From Novosphingobium sp. PhB165 (GTDB lineage Bacteria > Pseudomonadota > Alphaproteobacteria > Sphingomonadales > Sphingomonadaceae): a stretch of DNA of 64,000 nucleotides. Position numbers and translations under genes: made by a program. The notes under the pieces are model-generated. The model searched no databases. It was not told the DNA's origin and was given only the letters and a program-made list of their open reading frames with translations. The stretch is taken from contig NZ_SLVB01000004.1 in assembly GCF_004341845.1 (NCBI RefSeq), positions 248,001 to 312,000 of the forward strand, given 5' to 3'. Every line of letters begins with the position of its first letter. Positions within the stretch are counted from its first letter, which is position 1. Shown here in pieces: positions 53,731 to 63,408 of the stretch.

Positions 53731-54275
53731 GCACTTATGTCGTGCTGCCGGGCATCGGCGGCTCCGGTTCGGCGCACTGGCAGACATTGTGGGAACAGAG
53801 CGATCCGGCGATGAGCCGGTTCGCGCCATCGAGCTGGGACGAGCCCGAACTGGACGACTGGATCGCCGCGCTCGACCGCGCCGTGGCGGCGGCAGAAGAG
53901 CCGCCGATCCTGATCGCGCACAGTCTGGCCTGCCTGCTGGTTGCGCATTGGAGCGCGCGTTCGGCGCTGCCCGTGCGCGGGGCCTTGCTGGTGGCGGTCC
54001 CGGATCCCGACGGCAGCGCTTTCCCGGCCGAGGCGCGCGGGTTCGCCGAACCACCGACATCGCCTCTGCGATTTCCGGCGTTGATCGTTGCCAGCACAGA
54101 CGATCCCTATGGCCCGATAGGTCATGCGCGCCTGCGTTCGCGGCAGTGGGAATGCCCGCTGATCGAAGCCGGTGCGCTCAGCCACATCAACGGTGCGAGC
54201 GGGCTGGGCGACTGGTCCTGGGGCCGCGCGCAGCTGGACGGCTTTGTGCAGAGCCTTCCCGTCACCCAAATCTGA
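53727..54275 (+). CDS. RBBP9/YdeN-like alpha/beta hydrolase
   Basis: A 182-residue serine hydrolase-fold protein starting TYVVLPGIGGSGSAHWQTLWE. The nucleophile Ser lies in LIAHSLACLL (about residue 67), the acid is likely in ASTDDPYGP and the His in GALSHING (about residue 151). RBBP9-type hydrolases are small serine hydrolases of unclear substrate. It is the third gene of the ppx-rlmE operon (ATGA overlap). Confidence 0.88.
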   Translation: MSTYVVLPGIGGSGSAHWQTLWEQSDPAMSRFAPSSWDEPELDDWIAALDRAVAAAEEPPILIAHSLACLLVAHWSARSALPVRGALLVAVPDPDGSAFPAEARGFAEPPTSPLRFPALIVASTDDPYGPIGHARLRSRQWECPLIEAGALSHINGASGLGDWSWGRAQLDGFVQSLPVTQI

Positions 54276-54283
54276 GCAGAAAC

Positions 54284-54329
54284 GAAAACGGCCCGCAGCG
54301 CGACTCGGTGACGCCTGCGGGCCGTTTTC
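54284..54329. terminator. bidirectional terminator between hydrolase and cytochrome c genes
   Basis: A perfect 15-bp stem (GAAAACGGCCCGCAG at 54284-54298, CTGCGGGCCGTTTTC at 54315-54329) with a 16-nt loop. The A/T part at the base of the stem gives a short U-run in each direction between convergent genes. Confidence 0.88.
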
Positions 54330-54365
54330 TGCCGACCGAAGCCGGATTGGGTAAAGCGAAAATGC

Positions 54366-55019
54366 TTACTTGGCGGGTGCCGCGCTCGCCTTTGCGGCGG
54401 GAGCAGGCGCAGCGCCTGCCGGAGCCTTGGCATCTGCCGCGGCCTTGGCATCTGCCGGAGCCTTGGCGTCGGCTGCAGCAGCCGCAGGCGCCGCAGTCGG
54501 AAGCGGCAGGTTCGAACCCTGCGAATTCAGGTAAGCGATGACATTGGCGCGGTCTTCACCCTTGGGGAGGCCCGCGAAAGTCATCTTGGTGCCGGGAGCG
54601 AAGGCTTTCGGGCTCTTGAGCCACTGGTTCAGCTTGTCGAAGTCCCACTTGCCGCCCACGCCCGTGAGCGCGTCGGAGAAGGCAAAGCCGCCCACACCCT
54701 TGCCGATGTCCTCACCGACAACGCCGTGGAGGTTGGGGCCGATGCCGTTGGCGCCGCCCGGAGTGATCGTGTGGCAGGACTGGCACTTGGCGAAAGTCGC
54801 CTGACCCTTGGCGGGATCGGCCTTGGCCAGCAGCGTCTCGATCGGAACTTCCGCAGCACCTTCGGTAGTCTCTTCGACGCCTTCGATGGCATAACCCATG
54901 GTCTCGGGACGATGTGGCTTGTCCGCGCGAAAGTAATGCGAGCTGACGCTGGCAAGACCCAGACCGACGATGCCGGCGAACAGCGTCCAACCGACAATTG
55001 TGTTGAAACGATCGTCCAT
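54366..55019 (-). CDS. membrane-anchored cytochrome c
   Basis: A 217-residue c-type cytochrome resembling CycM. An uncleaved N-terminal anchor (about residues 9-25) leads to a class I cytochrome domain with the haem motif CQSCH (79-83) and axial Met146 in GTKMTFAG. The C-terminal ~55 residues are an Ala/Pro/Lys/Asp low-complexity tail with repeats of ADAKAPAD type. Relatives shuttle electrons from the bc1 complex to oxidases in the periplasm. It is divergent from pheA. Confidence 0.94.
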   Translation of the reverse strand: MDDRFNTIVGWTLFAGIVGLGLASVSSHYFRADKPHRPETMGYAIEGVEETTEGAAEVPIETLLAKADPAKGQATFAKCQSCHTITPGGANGIGPNLHGVVGEDIGKGVGGFAFSDALTGVGGKWDFDKLNQWLKSPKAFAPGTKMTFAGLPKGEDRANVIAYLNSQGSNLPLPTAAPAAAAADAKAPADAKAAADAKAPAGAAPAPAAKASAAPAK

Positions 55020-55140
55020 GTCCTGATTGCCCCGGGTATTGTTATGATGATCCTCTTAGCTTGGAGGCTCTAATGTTGCCCGCAAGTTAGCGCAAGAGCC
55101 ATTGCGGTTGAGGCCAATGCCGACTAATCGCGCCAGCACT

Positions 55141-56034
55141 ATGAATTCCTATCCCAAACCCGCATTCGACCTCGTTTCACGGATGGTGGAGGCTGCCGCT
55201 GTCGATCCCGCCCGGGCGATGGCGCTTCAGGGGGCGCCCGGATGCAATTCGCACCGCGCCGCGCTCGAGTACGATTCCGGCTGCCTGCCGCTGCCGTGCT
55301 TTTCGTTCGAAGATGCGCTGGATGCGGTGAAGGAAGGCCAGGCGGAGCGCGCGATCATTCCGATCGAGAACTCGCAGCACGGGCGCGTGGCCGATATTCA
55401 CTTCCTGCTGCCCGAGAGCGGCCTGTCGATCGTCGGCGAGCATTTCATGTCGATCGAGCATGCGCTGATGGCGCTGGGCGACGGGCCGTTCTCGGTGGCC
55501 TACAGTCATCCGCAAGGCCTTGGCCAGTCGCGCCGCTATCTGCGCGAGCGCGGCATCGTGCCGATGTCTTACGCCGATACCGCCGGCGCGGCGGCTTTCG
55601 TGCGCGAGCAGGGCGATCCTGCCGCGAGCGCCATCGCGCCGAAACTGGCGGCCGAACTCTACGATCTCAAGATCATCGAGGAGAATGTCGAGGACGCGGC
55701 GGACAACACCACGCGCTTCGTCGTGCTTGCCCGTGAGCCGCTCGATCCTTTCGCGCTTCAGGGCGAGAAGGCGATGACCACGTTCATCTTCGAGGTGAAG
55801 AACATTGCCGCCGCGCTCTACAAGGCGCTGGGCGGGTTTGCGACCAACGGCGTCAACATGACGAAGCTGGAAAGCTACCAGATCGGCGCGAGCTTCGCCG
55901 CGACGACGTTCTACGCCGATATCGAAGGCGCTCCGGGCGATCCGCGCGTCGATTCGGCGCTGAAGGAACTGGCGTTCCACTGCAAGTACGTGCGCCCGCT
56001 GGGTACCTATCGCCAGGCTCGCCCCCGCGGTTGA
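55141..56034 (+). CDS. pheA: prephenate dehydratase
   Basis: A 297-residue monofunctional enzyme that turns prephenate into phenylpyruvate in phenylalanine synthesis. The catalytic domain (about 25-205) contains IPIENSQHG and the Thr-Arg-Phe motif in DNTTRFVVLA. The C-terminal ACT domain has KLESYQIG, in place of the more common ESRP, and would sense phenylalanine. There is no chorismate mutase domain. ATG at 55141 was chosen; ATGs 8 and 13 codons upstream are possible. Confidence 0.95.
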   Translation: MNSYPKPAFDLVSRMVEAAAVDPARAMALQGAPGCNSHRAALEYDSGCLPLPCFSFEDALDAVKEGQAERAIIPIENSQHGRVADIHFLLPESGLSIVGEHFMSIEHALMALGDGPFSVAYSHPQGLGQSRRYLRERGIVPMSYADTAGAAAFVREQGDPAASAIAPKLAAELYDLKIIEENVEDAADNTTRFVVLAREPLDPFALQGEKAMTTFIFEVKNIAAALYKALGGFATNGVNMTKLESYQIGASFAATTFYADIEGAPGDPRVDSALKELAFHCKYVRPLGTYRQARPRG

Positions 56035-56163
56035 CGGGGGGCGGCGAACGTCCTCTTCCATCCGGGGAAAACCGCCGCCCGGACAGAACGTTAATGCGGT
56101 GCGCCTTGCCTGCGCATGCGGGCCGTGCCAAGCATCCCCGCCGTGGCAGATGGTGGGGCTCAA

Positions 56164-56805
56164 ATGGCGGGTGCGACCGCATCCCGGGACGCGGCGAGCG
56201 ACTGGGAAGCCGTGCGGGGCGCGGCCGATATCCAGTACGCGCCGCTGCCGAAGGTCCCCGCGCCGCCCGTGCACATGCCCGGATGGCTGCGTGTGCTGGG
56301 TGAATGGCTTGAAGCCCTGCTCGGACCGATCGGCCGGCTGCTCGGCATATCGTGGCCGGTCTTCCAATATGTCCTGATCGGCCTTGCCGTTCTGCTGGTG
56401 CTGTTCGTGCTGTGGCGCTTGCTGGGCCCACTGTTGCAGCGCCCGGCCAAAAGCGCGGAGGATCCGGCGGAAGCCTGGCTGCCCGACCGGGACGAGGCCA
56501 TGGCCCTGCTCGGCGATGCCGACCGGCTGGCCGCCGAGGGCCGGTTTGCGGAGGCGACGCATCTCCTGCTTCGCCGCAGCGTCCAGCAGATCCGCGCGAC
56601 CCGGCCCGAATGGCTCCATCCGGCCAGCACCGCGCGCGAGATCGCGACGCTGCCCGCCTTGCCCGAAACCGGGCGCAACGCTTTCGCCACGATCGCGCAG
56701 CGCGTCGAGCGCAGCCGCTTTGCACTGCGTGACCTCAACGCGCAGGACTGGGCCGCCGCGCGCGGGGCCTATGCCGAATTCGCCCAGATCAGGTTCACGG
56801 TATGA
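56164..56805 (+). CDS. DUF4129 domain membrane protein
   Basis: A 213-residue protein. A soluble N-terminus leads to a membrane helix (about residues 67-95, VFQYVLIGLAVLLVLFVLW), then a cytoplasmic DUF4129 helical domain with EDPAEAWLPDRDEAMALLGDAD and RFAEATHLLLRRSVQQI. DUF4129 is usually encoded with MoxR ATPases. ATG at 56164 follows GGTGGGG; an ATG at 56116 is an alternative. Its stop overlaps the next start (ATGA). Confidence 0.82.
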   Translation: MAGATASRDAASDWEAVRGAADIQYAPLPKVPAPPVHMPGWLRVLGEWLEALLGPIGRLLGISWPVFQYVLIGLAVLLVLFVLWRLLGPLLQRPAKSAEDPAEAWLPDRDEAMALLGDADRLAAEGRFAEATHLLLRRSVQQIRATRPEWLHPASTAREIATLPALPETGRNAFATIAQRVERSRFALRDLNAQDWAAARGAYAEFAQIRFTV

Positions 56806-58123
56806 ACGGCGATCTCCCGTCCGGAACCGTCGCGGTGGGCGCCAATCCGTTCTCGCGCTGGTCGGTGCTGGCCGTGGTCTTGCTCGGCTGCGCTCTCTTC
56901 GTTGCGTTGCTGTGGATGATCGGTACCGGCACCGGTTTCGGCGAGACCAATGACGGGCAGGCCCATGCCGAAGGACGCGGCCTCAACGGCTATGCGGCGA
57001 TGGCCACATACCTCGAACGGCGCGGCTATGCGGTGCGCCGCTCCCGCAACGAGGGGGCGCTGGACAAGCCGGGCCTGCTGGTGCTGACGCCGCCGCCTTT
57101 TGCCGATGGCAAGGAGATCGACAAGATCGTCTCGCGGCGGCGCTACGTTGGCCCGACGTTGGTGATCTCGCCCAAGTGGTTCGCTTTCGCCGCATCGCGC
57201 GAACAGCAGCAGAAGGGCGCGAAGACGGGCTGGGTCAATCTCGCCGGGCCGAGGCCGCCCGAATGGAGGGGCTTCCTCGACGACCTTACCGTCGGCCTGA
57301 ACCCGACCGATCCGCACGGTGCGCGCGTGCGCTGGAGCGGAATGGGCGTTCAGGGCGCCTTGCCCGGTCGCCAGCCCGTGCTGTGGGGCAAGGGCCGCGA
57401 TCTGGTGCCGCTGGTGCGCGATGGCAATGGGAATATCCTTGCCGGGTTCATGGCGGACGGCGGCCACTATCCGGTGCTGGAGCAGGTCGCGGGAGTTGCT
57501 CCGGACGATGTGGATCCGCAGGATCGTCTCCAGCCGATCATGATGGTTTTCGACCCCGATCTCGTCAACAACTGGGGCATGGCCGACCAGAATTCGGCGC
57601 GGCTGATTGACGCGCTGGTGGCGGCGAGCGGGGCGCGGCCGGGCGATACGATCACCTTCGATCTTACACTGAATGGCTTCGGCAATGCTCAGAACCTGCT
57701 GACGCTGGCGTTCACGCCGCCGTTCCTGGCGGCGACGCTGTGCCTGCTGCTGGCCGCGCTGGTGCTCGGCTGGCGCGCCTTCCTGCGGTTTGGACCACCA
57801 CTTGCGGAGGGCCGGGCCATTGCATTCGGCAAGCGCGCGCTGGTCGCCAATGCGGCGGGTTTAGTGCGCCGCACCGGGCGCCTGCACCTGATCGCGCGGC
57901 CCTATGCGGACCATGCCCGCGAGCGGCTGGTCCGGGCGTTGGCGCTGCCGCGCACGCTTGACGGACCGGACGCCGATGCCGCGATCGACCGCGCGCTGGC
58001 CTCGCGCGATCCGGCCGCCGAACCCTTTTCCGCGATCGCCGCGCGCCTGAGGCAGGCCCGGCGTCCGCAAGACCTCGTCAAGGCTGCGCGCGACCTTCAC
58101 GCGCTTGAAAGGATGCTGACCCG

Positions 58124-58127
<4 letters not shown>
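56802..58127 (+). CDS. DUF4350 domain membrane protein
   Basis: A 441-residue protein. Helix 1 is at about residues 22-46. A large DUF4350 domain on the outer side follows, with [21 protein letters not shown] and [17 protein letters not shown]. Helix 2 is near residues 308-330 ([17 protein letters not shown]), with a cytoplasmic C-terminal region. Function unknown; it occurs with MoxR-DUF58 genes. The start overlaps DUF4129 by 4 nt and its stop overlaps moxR by 4 nt. Confidence 0.85.
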
Positions 58128-59110
<983 letters not shown>

Positions 59111-59114
59111 CCCA

Positions 59115-60443
59115 ATGAGCCTGCGTTTCGCCCCCATGGTTCCGACCGTGCGCGCCGCCGCGCTGCTGGCGCTGGCGGCGCCGGTCGCGCTGGTGATCGG
59201 TGCCACGCGGCCGGAGGCATGGATCGCGGCGCCGATCGTCGGGCTCGCGGTCTTCGCGCTGGTCTTCGTCGATGCGCTGCTGGCCGGACGGGCCGAGCAG
59301 TTCCGCGTGACCGTGCCGGGCGATGTCGAAGTGGGGGCAGAGGCCTCGCTGGCGGCGGAGGTCGTGTTGCGGGGCGGCCGTGCCTCGCGCGTCGATGTCG
59401 CGCTCGCCTGCGATCCCCGGCTGGTTGTCGGCGGGCGCGCGACGTTCGCCTTGGCGCGGAGCGAAGCGGGCTGGCGCGGGGATCTGGCGTTCCGCCCCTC
59501 GCGCCGGGGCACCGGCAAGGTCAGCCGCAGCTGGCTGCGCTGGACAGGCCCGCTCGGGCTTGGCGCGCGGCAGTTGGCGGGGGATCTCGACGAGGAGATC
59601 CGGGTCTGGCCCAATGTTTCCGCCGTGCGCTCGCCGGCCTTGCAGATCCTGCTGAAGGACGCGCAGTTCGGGGTGCTCGCGCGACGCATCCGGGGCGAGG
59701 GCACGCAGTTCGAAGCGCTCGCCGAATATGAGCCGGGCATGGACCGCCGCCGGATCGACTGGAAATCGTCGGCGCGCCACGTCCACCTCTATGCCAAGGA
59801 ATACGAGGTCGAGCGCAACAACCAGATCGTCTTCGCGTTCGACTGCGGCCAGTCGATGTGCGAGCCGGTGGACGGGATGCCCCGCCTCGACCGCGCCGTT
59901 TCGGCGGCGCTGGCTACCGGCTACGTCGCGCTGAAGGGCGGGGACCGGGTGGCGCTGTTCGGCTTTGCCTCGAAGCCCGAAGTCTCCACGCCGTTCATCG
60001 CCGCCTCGCGCGATTTCCACCGCCTCCAACGCGCCGCTGCCGGGCTCGAATACCGCTCGGAAGAGCCCAACTTCACGCTGGCGCTGGCGACACTCGCCGC
60101 GCGGCTGGAGCGCCGCTCGCTGATCGTGGTCTTTTCCGAATTCACCGACCCGACGAGCGCGCAGCTCATGATCGAATCGATCGGGCGGCTGGTCGCGCGC
60201 CATCTCGTGCTGTTCGTCACCATCGCCGACGAGGAGCTGGAGGGCATTTCGGCCGCCGCACCCGATGACATGGAGACGCTGTCGATGGCGGTCTCGGCCG
60301 ATCTGCTGCTGCGGCAGCGCGCGCTGGTAACGCGGCAGTTGCGCCAGCTCGGAGTCGAGGTGATCGAGGCTTCCCATGCCAGTATCGGCACCCGGCTGAT
60401 CGACGCCTATCTCGCCATCAAGCGCGCAGGATCCATCGGATGA
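59115..60443 (+). CDS. DUF58 / VWA-like protein
   Basis: A 442-residue protein. Two N-terminal membrane helices (about residues 8-55) are followed by a beta-rich region, then the DUF58 signature GMDRRRIDWKSSARHVHLY (about 206-224). A VWA-like domain has a variant MIDAS FDCGQSM (D-x-G-x-S) near residue 240. DUF58 proteins pair with MoxR ATPases. It starts 4 bp after moxR and its stop overlaps the next start (ATGA). Confidence 0.92.
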   Translation: MSLRFAPMVPTVRAAALLALAAPVALVIGATRPEAWIAAPIVGLAVFALVFVDALLAGRAEQFRVTVPGDVEVGAEASLAAEVVLRGGRASRVDVALACDPRLVVGGRATFALARSEAGWRGDLAFRPSRRGTGKVSRSWLRWTGPLGLGARQLAGDLDEEIRVWPNVSAVRSPALQILLKDAQFGVLARRIRGEGTQFEALAEYEPGMDRRRIDWKSSARHVHLYAKEYEVERNNQIVFAFDCGQSMCEPVDGMPRLDRAVSAALATGYVALKGGDRVALFGFASKPEVSTPFIAASRDFHRLQRAAAGLEYRSEEPNFTLALATLAARLERRSLIVVFSEFTDPTSAQLMIESIGRLVARHLVLFVTIADEELEGISAAAPDDMETLSMAVSADLLLRQRALVTRQLRQLGVEVIEASHASIGTRLIDAYLAIKRAGSIG

Positions 60444-61477
60444 ACGCCCCATCGACCGAAGCCACCGCAATCGCCCGCGCGGCGCTGCGCTCGGACCGCT
60501 TCCGGCTGGAGCGGGAGGCTGACTGGCAGCGGCTTGAGGCCATCGTCACGCGGATGGAGAAGGGGCGGTTGCGCCGCCTTTCCGACGAGGATCTGCTGGC
60601 ACTGCCCGGGCTCTACCGCACGGTCGCCTCCAGCCTGTCGATCGCGCGCGAAACCTCGCTCGACGCGGCGACGCTCGCCTATCTCGAAGCGCTGGTGCAG
60701 CGGGCCTGGTTCGTGGTCTACGGTCCGCGCTCGTCCCTGTGGGACTGGCTGCGCGGCTTCCTGGGCGGCGGCTTGAGCGCGGCAGTGCGGTCGATCTGGG
60801 TCGATGTGCTGGTCGCGTTTGCCGTCATGGTGGCAGGCACGGTGGTCGGCTGGCTGCTGGTCGCGCACGATACCGAATGGTATTTTGCGATGGTCTCGCC
60901 CGGAATGGCGGGCAACCGCGTGCCCGGCGCCACGCGTGAGGTGCTGCACGGGGCGATCTTCGGGAACTCCGGACAATCGGGCATGAGCGTCTTTGCCGCC
61001 GGCCTGTTCAGCAACAATGCCCAAGTCTCGATCATGGCCTTCGCGTTCGGCTTTGCGCTGGGCGTGCCGACTCTGCTCCTGCTGGTGCAGAACACCGCTT
61101 CGCTGGGCGCGATGCTCTGGCTGTTCCATGGGCAGGGCCTGCTGGTGGATTTCATCGGCTGGCTGGCCGTGCACGGGACGACCGAGCTGTTCGCGATCCT
61201 GCTGGCGGGCGCGGCCGGGCTCCACGTGGGCCGCTCGATCGCCTTTCCCGGCAACCGCCCGGTGCTTCAGGCGGCATCCGAGGCAGGCCGCCGCGCGGCC
61301 GTGGTCATGACCGGGGTGGTGCTGATGCTGATGGTTGCCGCACTGCTGGAAGGCTTCGCGCGGCAATTGGTGGACCAGACGTTCGGGCGCTTCGTCATCG
61401 GCGGCTTCATGCTGACCCTGTGGTGCGCCTATTTCTTCGCATTCCGCGGCAATCATGCCGGAGTGCGCCGGGCATGA
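60440..61477 (+). CDS. stage II sporulation protein M-like membrane protein
   Basis: A 345-residue integral membrane protein of the SpoIIM/DUF95 family. A soluble helical N-terminus (about 1-105) precedes several hydrophobic helices between residues 110 and 335 (for example AVMVAGTVVGWLLVAH and LLLLVQNTASLGAML). In Firmicutes SpoIIM works in engulfment with SpoIID/P; non-sporulating bacteria keep homologues in MoxR loci, with unknown role. Overlaps neighbours by 4 nt at each end. Confidence 0.9.
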   Translation: MNAPSTEATAIARAALRSDRFRLEREADWQRLEAIVTRMEKGRLRRLSDEDLLALPGLYRTVASSLSIARETSLDAATLAYLEALVQRAWFVVYGPRSSLWDWLRGFLGGGLSAAVRSIWVDVLVAFAVMVAGTVVGWLLVAHDTEWYFAMVSPGMAGNRVPGATREVLHGAIFGNSGQSGMSVFAAGLFSNNAQVSIMAFAFGFALGVPTLLLLVQNTASLGAMLWLFHGQGLLVDFIGWLAVHGTTELFAILLAGAAGLHVGRSIAFPGNRPVLQAASEAGRRAAVVMTGVVLMLMVAALLEGFARQLVDQTFGRFVIGGFMLTLWCAYFFAFRGNHAGVRRA

Positions 61478-62409
61478 GCCGCTCGCCCTCGCGCCATCGC
61501 GGTTCGTCGCGCGATCGTCTGCTGGTGACGCCGGAAGGGATCACGCTGCCGATCACCGTCGCCAGCCGGGGCTCGCGACTGGGGGCGCTGATCCTCGATT
61601 TCATCGTCATCATCCTGGTAATTATCGGGATGTCGCTGATCCTCGCATCGGTCGCCGGCGGGTTGGAGAAAGTCGACCACGCGGTCAGCGAGAACACCGC
61701 AGCGGGCCATGCCATGCAGTTTCTGGCGGTCCTGTGGATCATTGCCATGTTCCTGCTGCGCAATGCCTATTTCCTGTTCTTCGAGCTGGGCCCCCGCGGC
61801 GCGACGCCGGGCAAGCGGCTGGCCGGTATCCGCATCGCCGCGCGCGACGGCGGACGGCTCACGGCAGAAATGGTGATCGCGCGCAACCTGTTGCGCGATG
61901 TCGAGCTGTTTCTGCCGATCGTATTCATTGCCATGGCCGGGGTTGCCAGCGGTCTCGGCTGGCTGGCGGCGGCGGGTTGGTTTGCGATCTTCCTGCTGTT
62001 CCCGCTCTTCAACCGCGACAGCTTGCGCGCGGGCGACGTGATTGCCGGATCGTGGGTGGTCGAACGCCCGCGCCGCAAGCTGGAGGCGGCGCTGTCGGTC
62101 GGCACCGAGACATACCGGGACGAAGACTTCGGCGCCGCGCCGCAACGCGACTATCGCTTTTCCGAGGCGGAACTCGCGGTCTACGGCGAATACGAGCTTC
62201 AGGCGCTGGAACGCGTGCTGCGCGAGAAGCGGGCTCCGGCGACGGAAAGCGTCTACCAGACGATCGCCCACAAGATCGGCCGCAACGATGGCTGGAATGA
62301 CGAGCACGCCTTCCTGGAAGCCTATTACACCCAGTTGCGTGCCCGGCTCGAAGCGGGCATGCGCATGGGCCGCCGCAAGGCCGACAAGCATTCCGGGGAT
62401 CCGCGTTGA
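61474..62409 (+). CDS. RDD family membrane protein
   Basis: A 311-residue protein. The N-terminal RDD domain (about residues 30-205) has RGSRLGALILDFIVIILVII with the Arg/Asp pair, then further helices including FLLRNAYFLFFELGPRGATPGKRLAGIRI in parts. A cytoplasmic C-terminal region of about 95 residues is charged. RDD proteins are putative transporters, a few shown to exchange Na+/H+. Its start is inside the SpoIIM stop and a GNAT follows with overlap. Confidence 0.9.
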   Translation: MSRSPSRHRGSSRDRLLVTPEGITLPITVASRGSRLGALILDFIVIILVIIGMSLILASVAGGLEKVDHAVSENTAAGHAMQFLAVLWIIAMFLLRNAYFLFFELGPRGATPGKRLAGIRIAARDGGRLTAEMVIARNLLRDVELFLPIVFIAMAGVASGLGWLAAAGWFAIFLLFPLFNRDSLRAGDVIAGSWVVERPRRKLEAALSVGTETYRDEDFGAAPQRDYRFSEAELAVYGEYELQALERVLREKRAPATESVYQTIAHKIGRNDGWNDEHAFLEAYYTQLRARLEAGMRMGRRKADKHSGDPR

Positions 62410-62873
62410 CGCTCGCATTGACCATCGTCGAGGATGACCTGACGGGTCGGGCGGTGCTGGACCTGCTCCAGTTCCACCTTGATGAGATGCACAAGTGGTC
62501 CCCGCCTGAGAGCGTCCACGCCATGCCCGCCGAGCGCCTGCGGCAGAAGGACGTGACGTTCTTCTCGGCTTGGGATGGTGAGCGGCTGGCCGGATGCGGC
62601 GCGATCAAGCACCTCGATGCGGGGCACGGCGAGCTGAAGTCGATGCGCGCGGCGCCCGAATATCGGAGCAAGGGCGTGGGCAAGGCGCTCCTGCGGTACT
62701 TGCTGGAAGAGGCCCGCGCACGCGGCTACACCCGCGTCAGCCTGGAGACCGGCAGGCCCGAACCGTTCCACCCCGCGCAGGGCCTTTACCGCGCGCATGG
62801 CTTCAGCGAATGCCCGCCATTCGGGGACTATGTTTCCGACGATTTCTCGATCTGCATGACGAAAGAACTGTGA
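62406..62873 (+). CDS. GNAT family N-acetyltransferase
   Basis: A 155-residue acetyltransferase starting at a TTG that overlaps the RDD stop. The acetyl-CoA loop is RSKGVGKALLRYLLEEARARG (read as two overlapping parts near residues 85-105), and the C-terminal part has HPAQGLYRAHGFSECPPFGDY, like PhnO/YsnE-type enzymes. Substrate unknown. It couples to the next GNAT by a TGATG junction. Confidence 0.9.
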   Translation: MTLALTIVEDDLTGRAVLDLLQFHLDEMHKWSPPESVHAMPAERLRQKDVTFFSAWDGERLAGCGAIKHLDAGHGELKSMRAAPEYRSKGVGKALLRYLLEEARARGYTRVSLETGRPEPFHPAQGLYRAHGFSECPPFGDYVSDDFSICMTKEL

Positions 62874-63400
62874 TGGACGCCACTTTGAACCTGCGCCTCG
62901 CCACTCCGGCCGACGCCGCCGCATTGGCCGAACTCGGTGCCCGCAGCTTCATCGTCAAGTTCGGGGACATGTACCGCCCGGAAGACCTGTCGAACTTCCT
63001 GGCCGAATCGCATAGCGAGGCCAAGATCGCCAAGGAAATCGCCGATCCGGCGATGCGGGTGATGCTGGCCGAGGCGGACGGGCAATTGCTTGGCTTCTGC
63101 AAGCTGGTCATGACTTGTGGTTGGGCCGAGCATGCGCGCGGCGCGCGGGTGATCGAACTCAAGCAGCTCTATACCGACCCGGACGTGACCGGCCGGGGCA
63201 TCGGTGCGCGGTTGATGGACTGGGCGCTCGACACGGCGCGGGATCATGGCGCGGACGAAATCCAGCTCTCGGTCTGGAGCGGCAACGACGGTGCGCAGAA
63301 GTTCTATGGCCGCTACGGCTTTGCCAAAGTGGCCGACATCCATTTCATGGTCGGTGAACAGCGCGACGAGGAGTTCCTTTTCGCCCGCCTGCTCGGCTAA
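62873..63400 (+). CDS. GNAT family N-acetyltransferase
   Basis: A 175-residue acetyltransferase. It begins NLRLATPADAAALAELGARSF, and motif A is YTDPDVTGRGIGARLMDWAL (about residues 99-118), then SVWSGNDGAQKFYGRYGF. Substrate unknown. It follows the other GNAT with one-base overlap, so these two probably belong to the upstream membrane-protein operon. Confidence 0.92.
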   Translation: MDATLNLRLATPADAAALAELGARSFIVKFGDMYRPEDLSNFLAESHSEAKIAKEIADPAMRVMLAEADGQLLGFCKLVMTCGWAEHARGARVIELKQLYTDPDVTGRGIGARLMDWALDTARDHGADEIQLSVWSGNDGAQKFYGRYGFAKVADIHFMVGEQRDEEFLFARLLG

Positions 63401-63408
63401 GCTACGCC

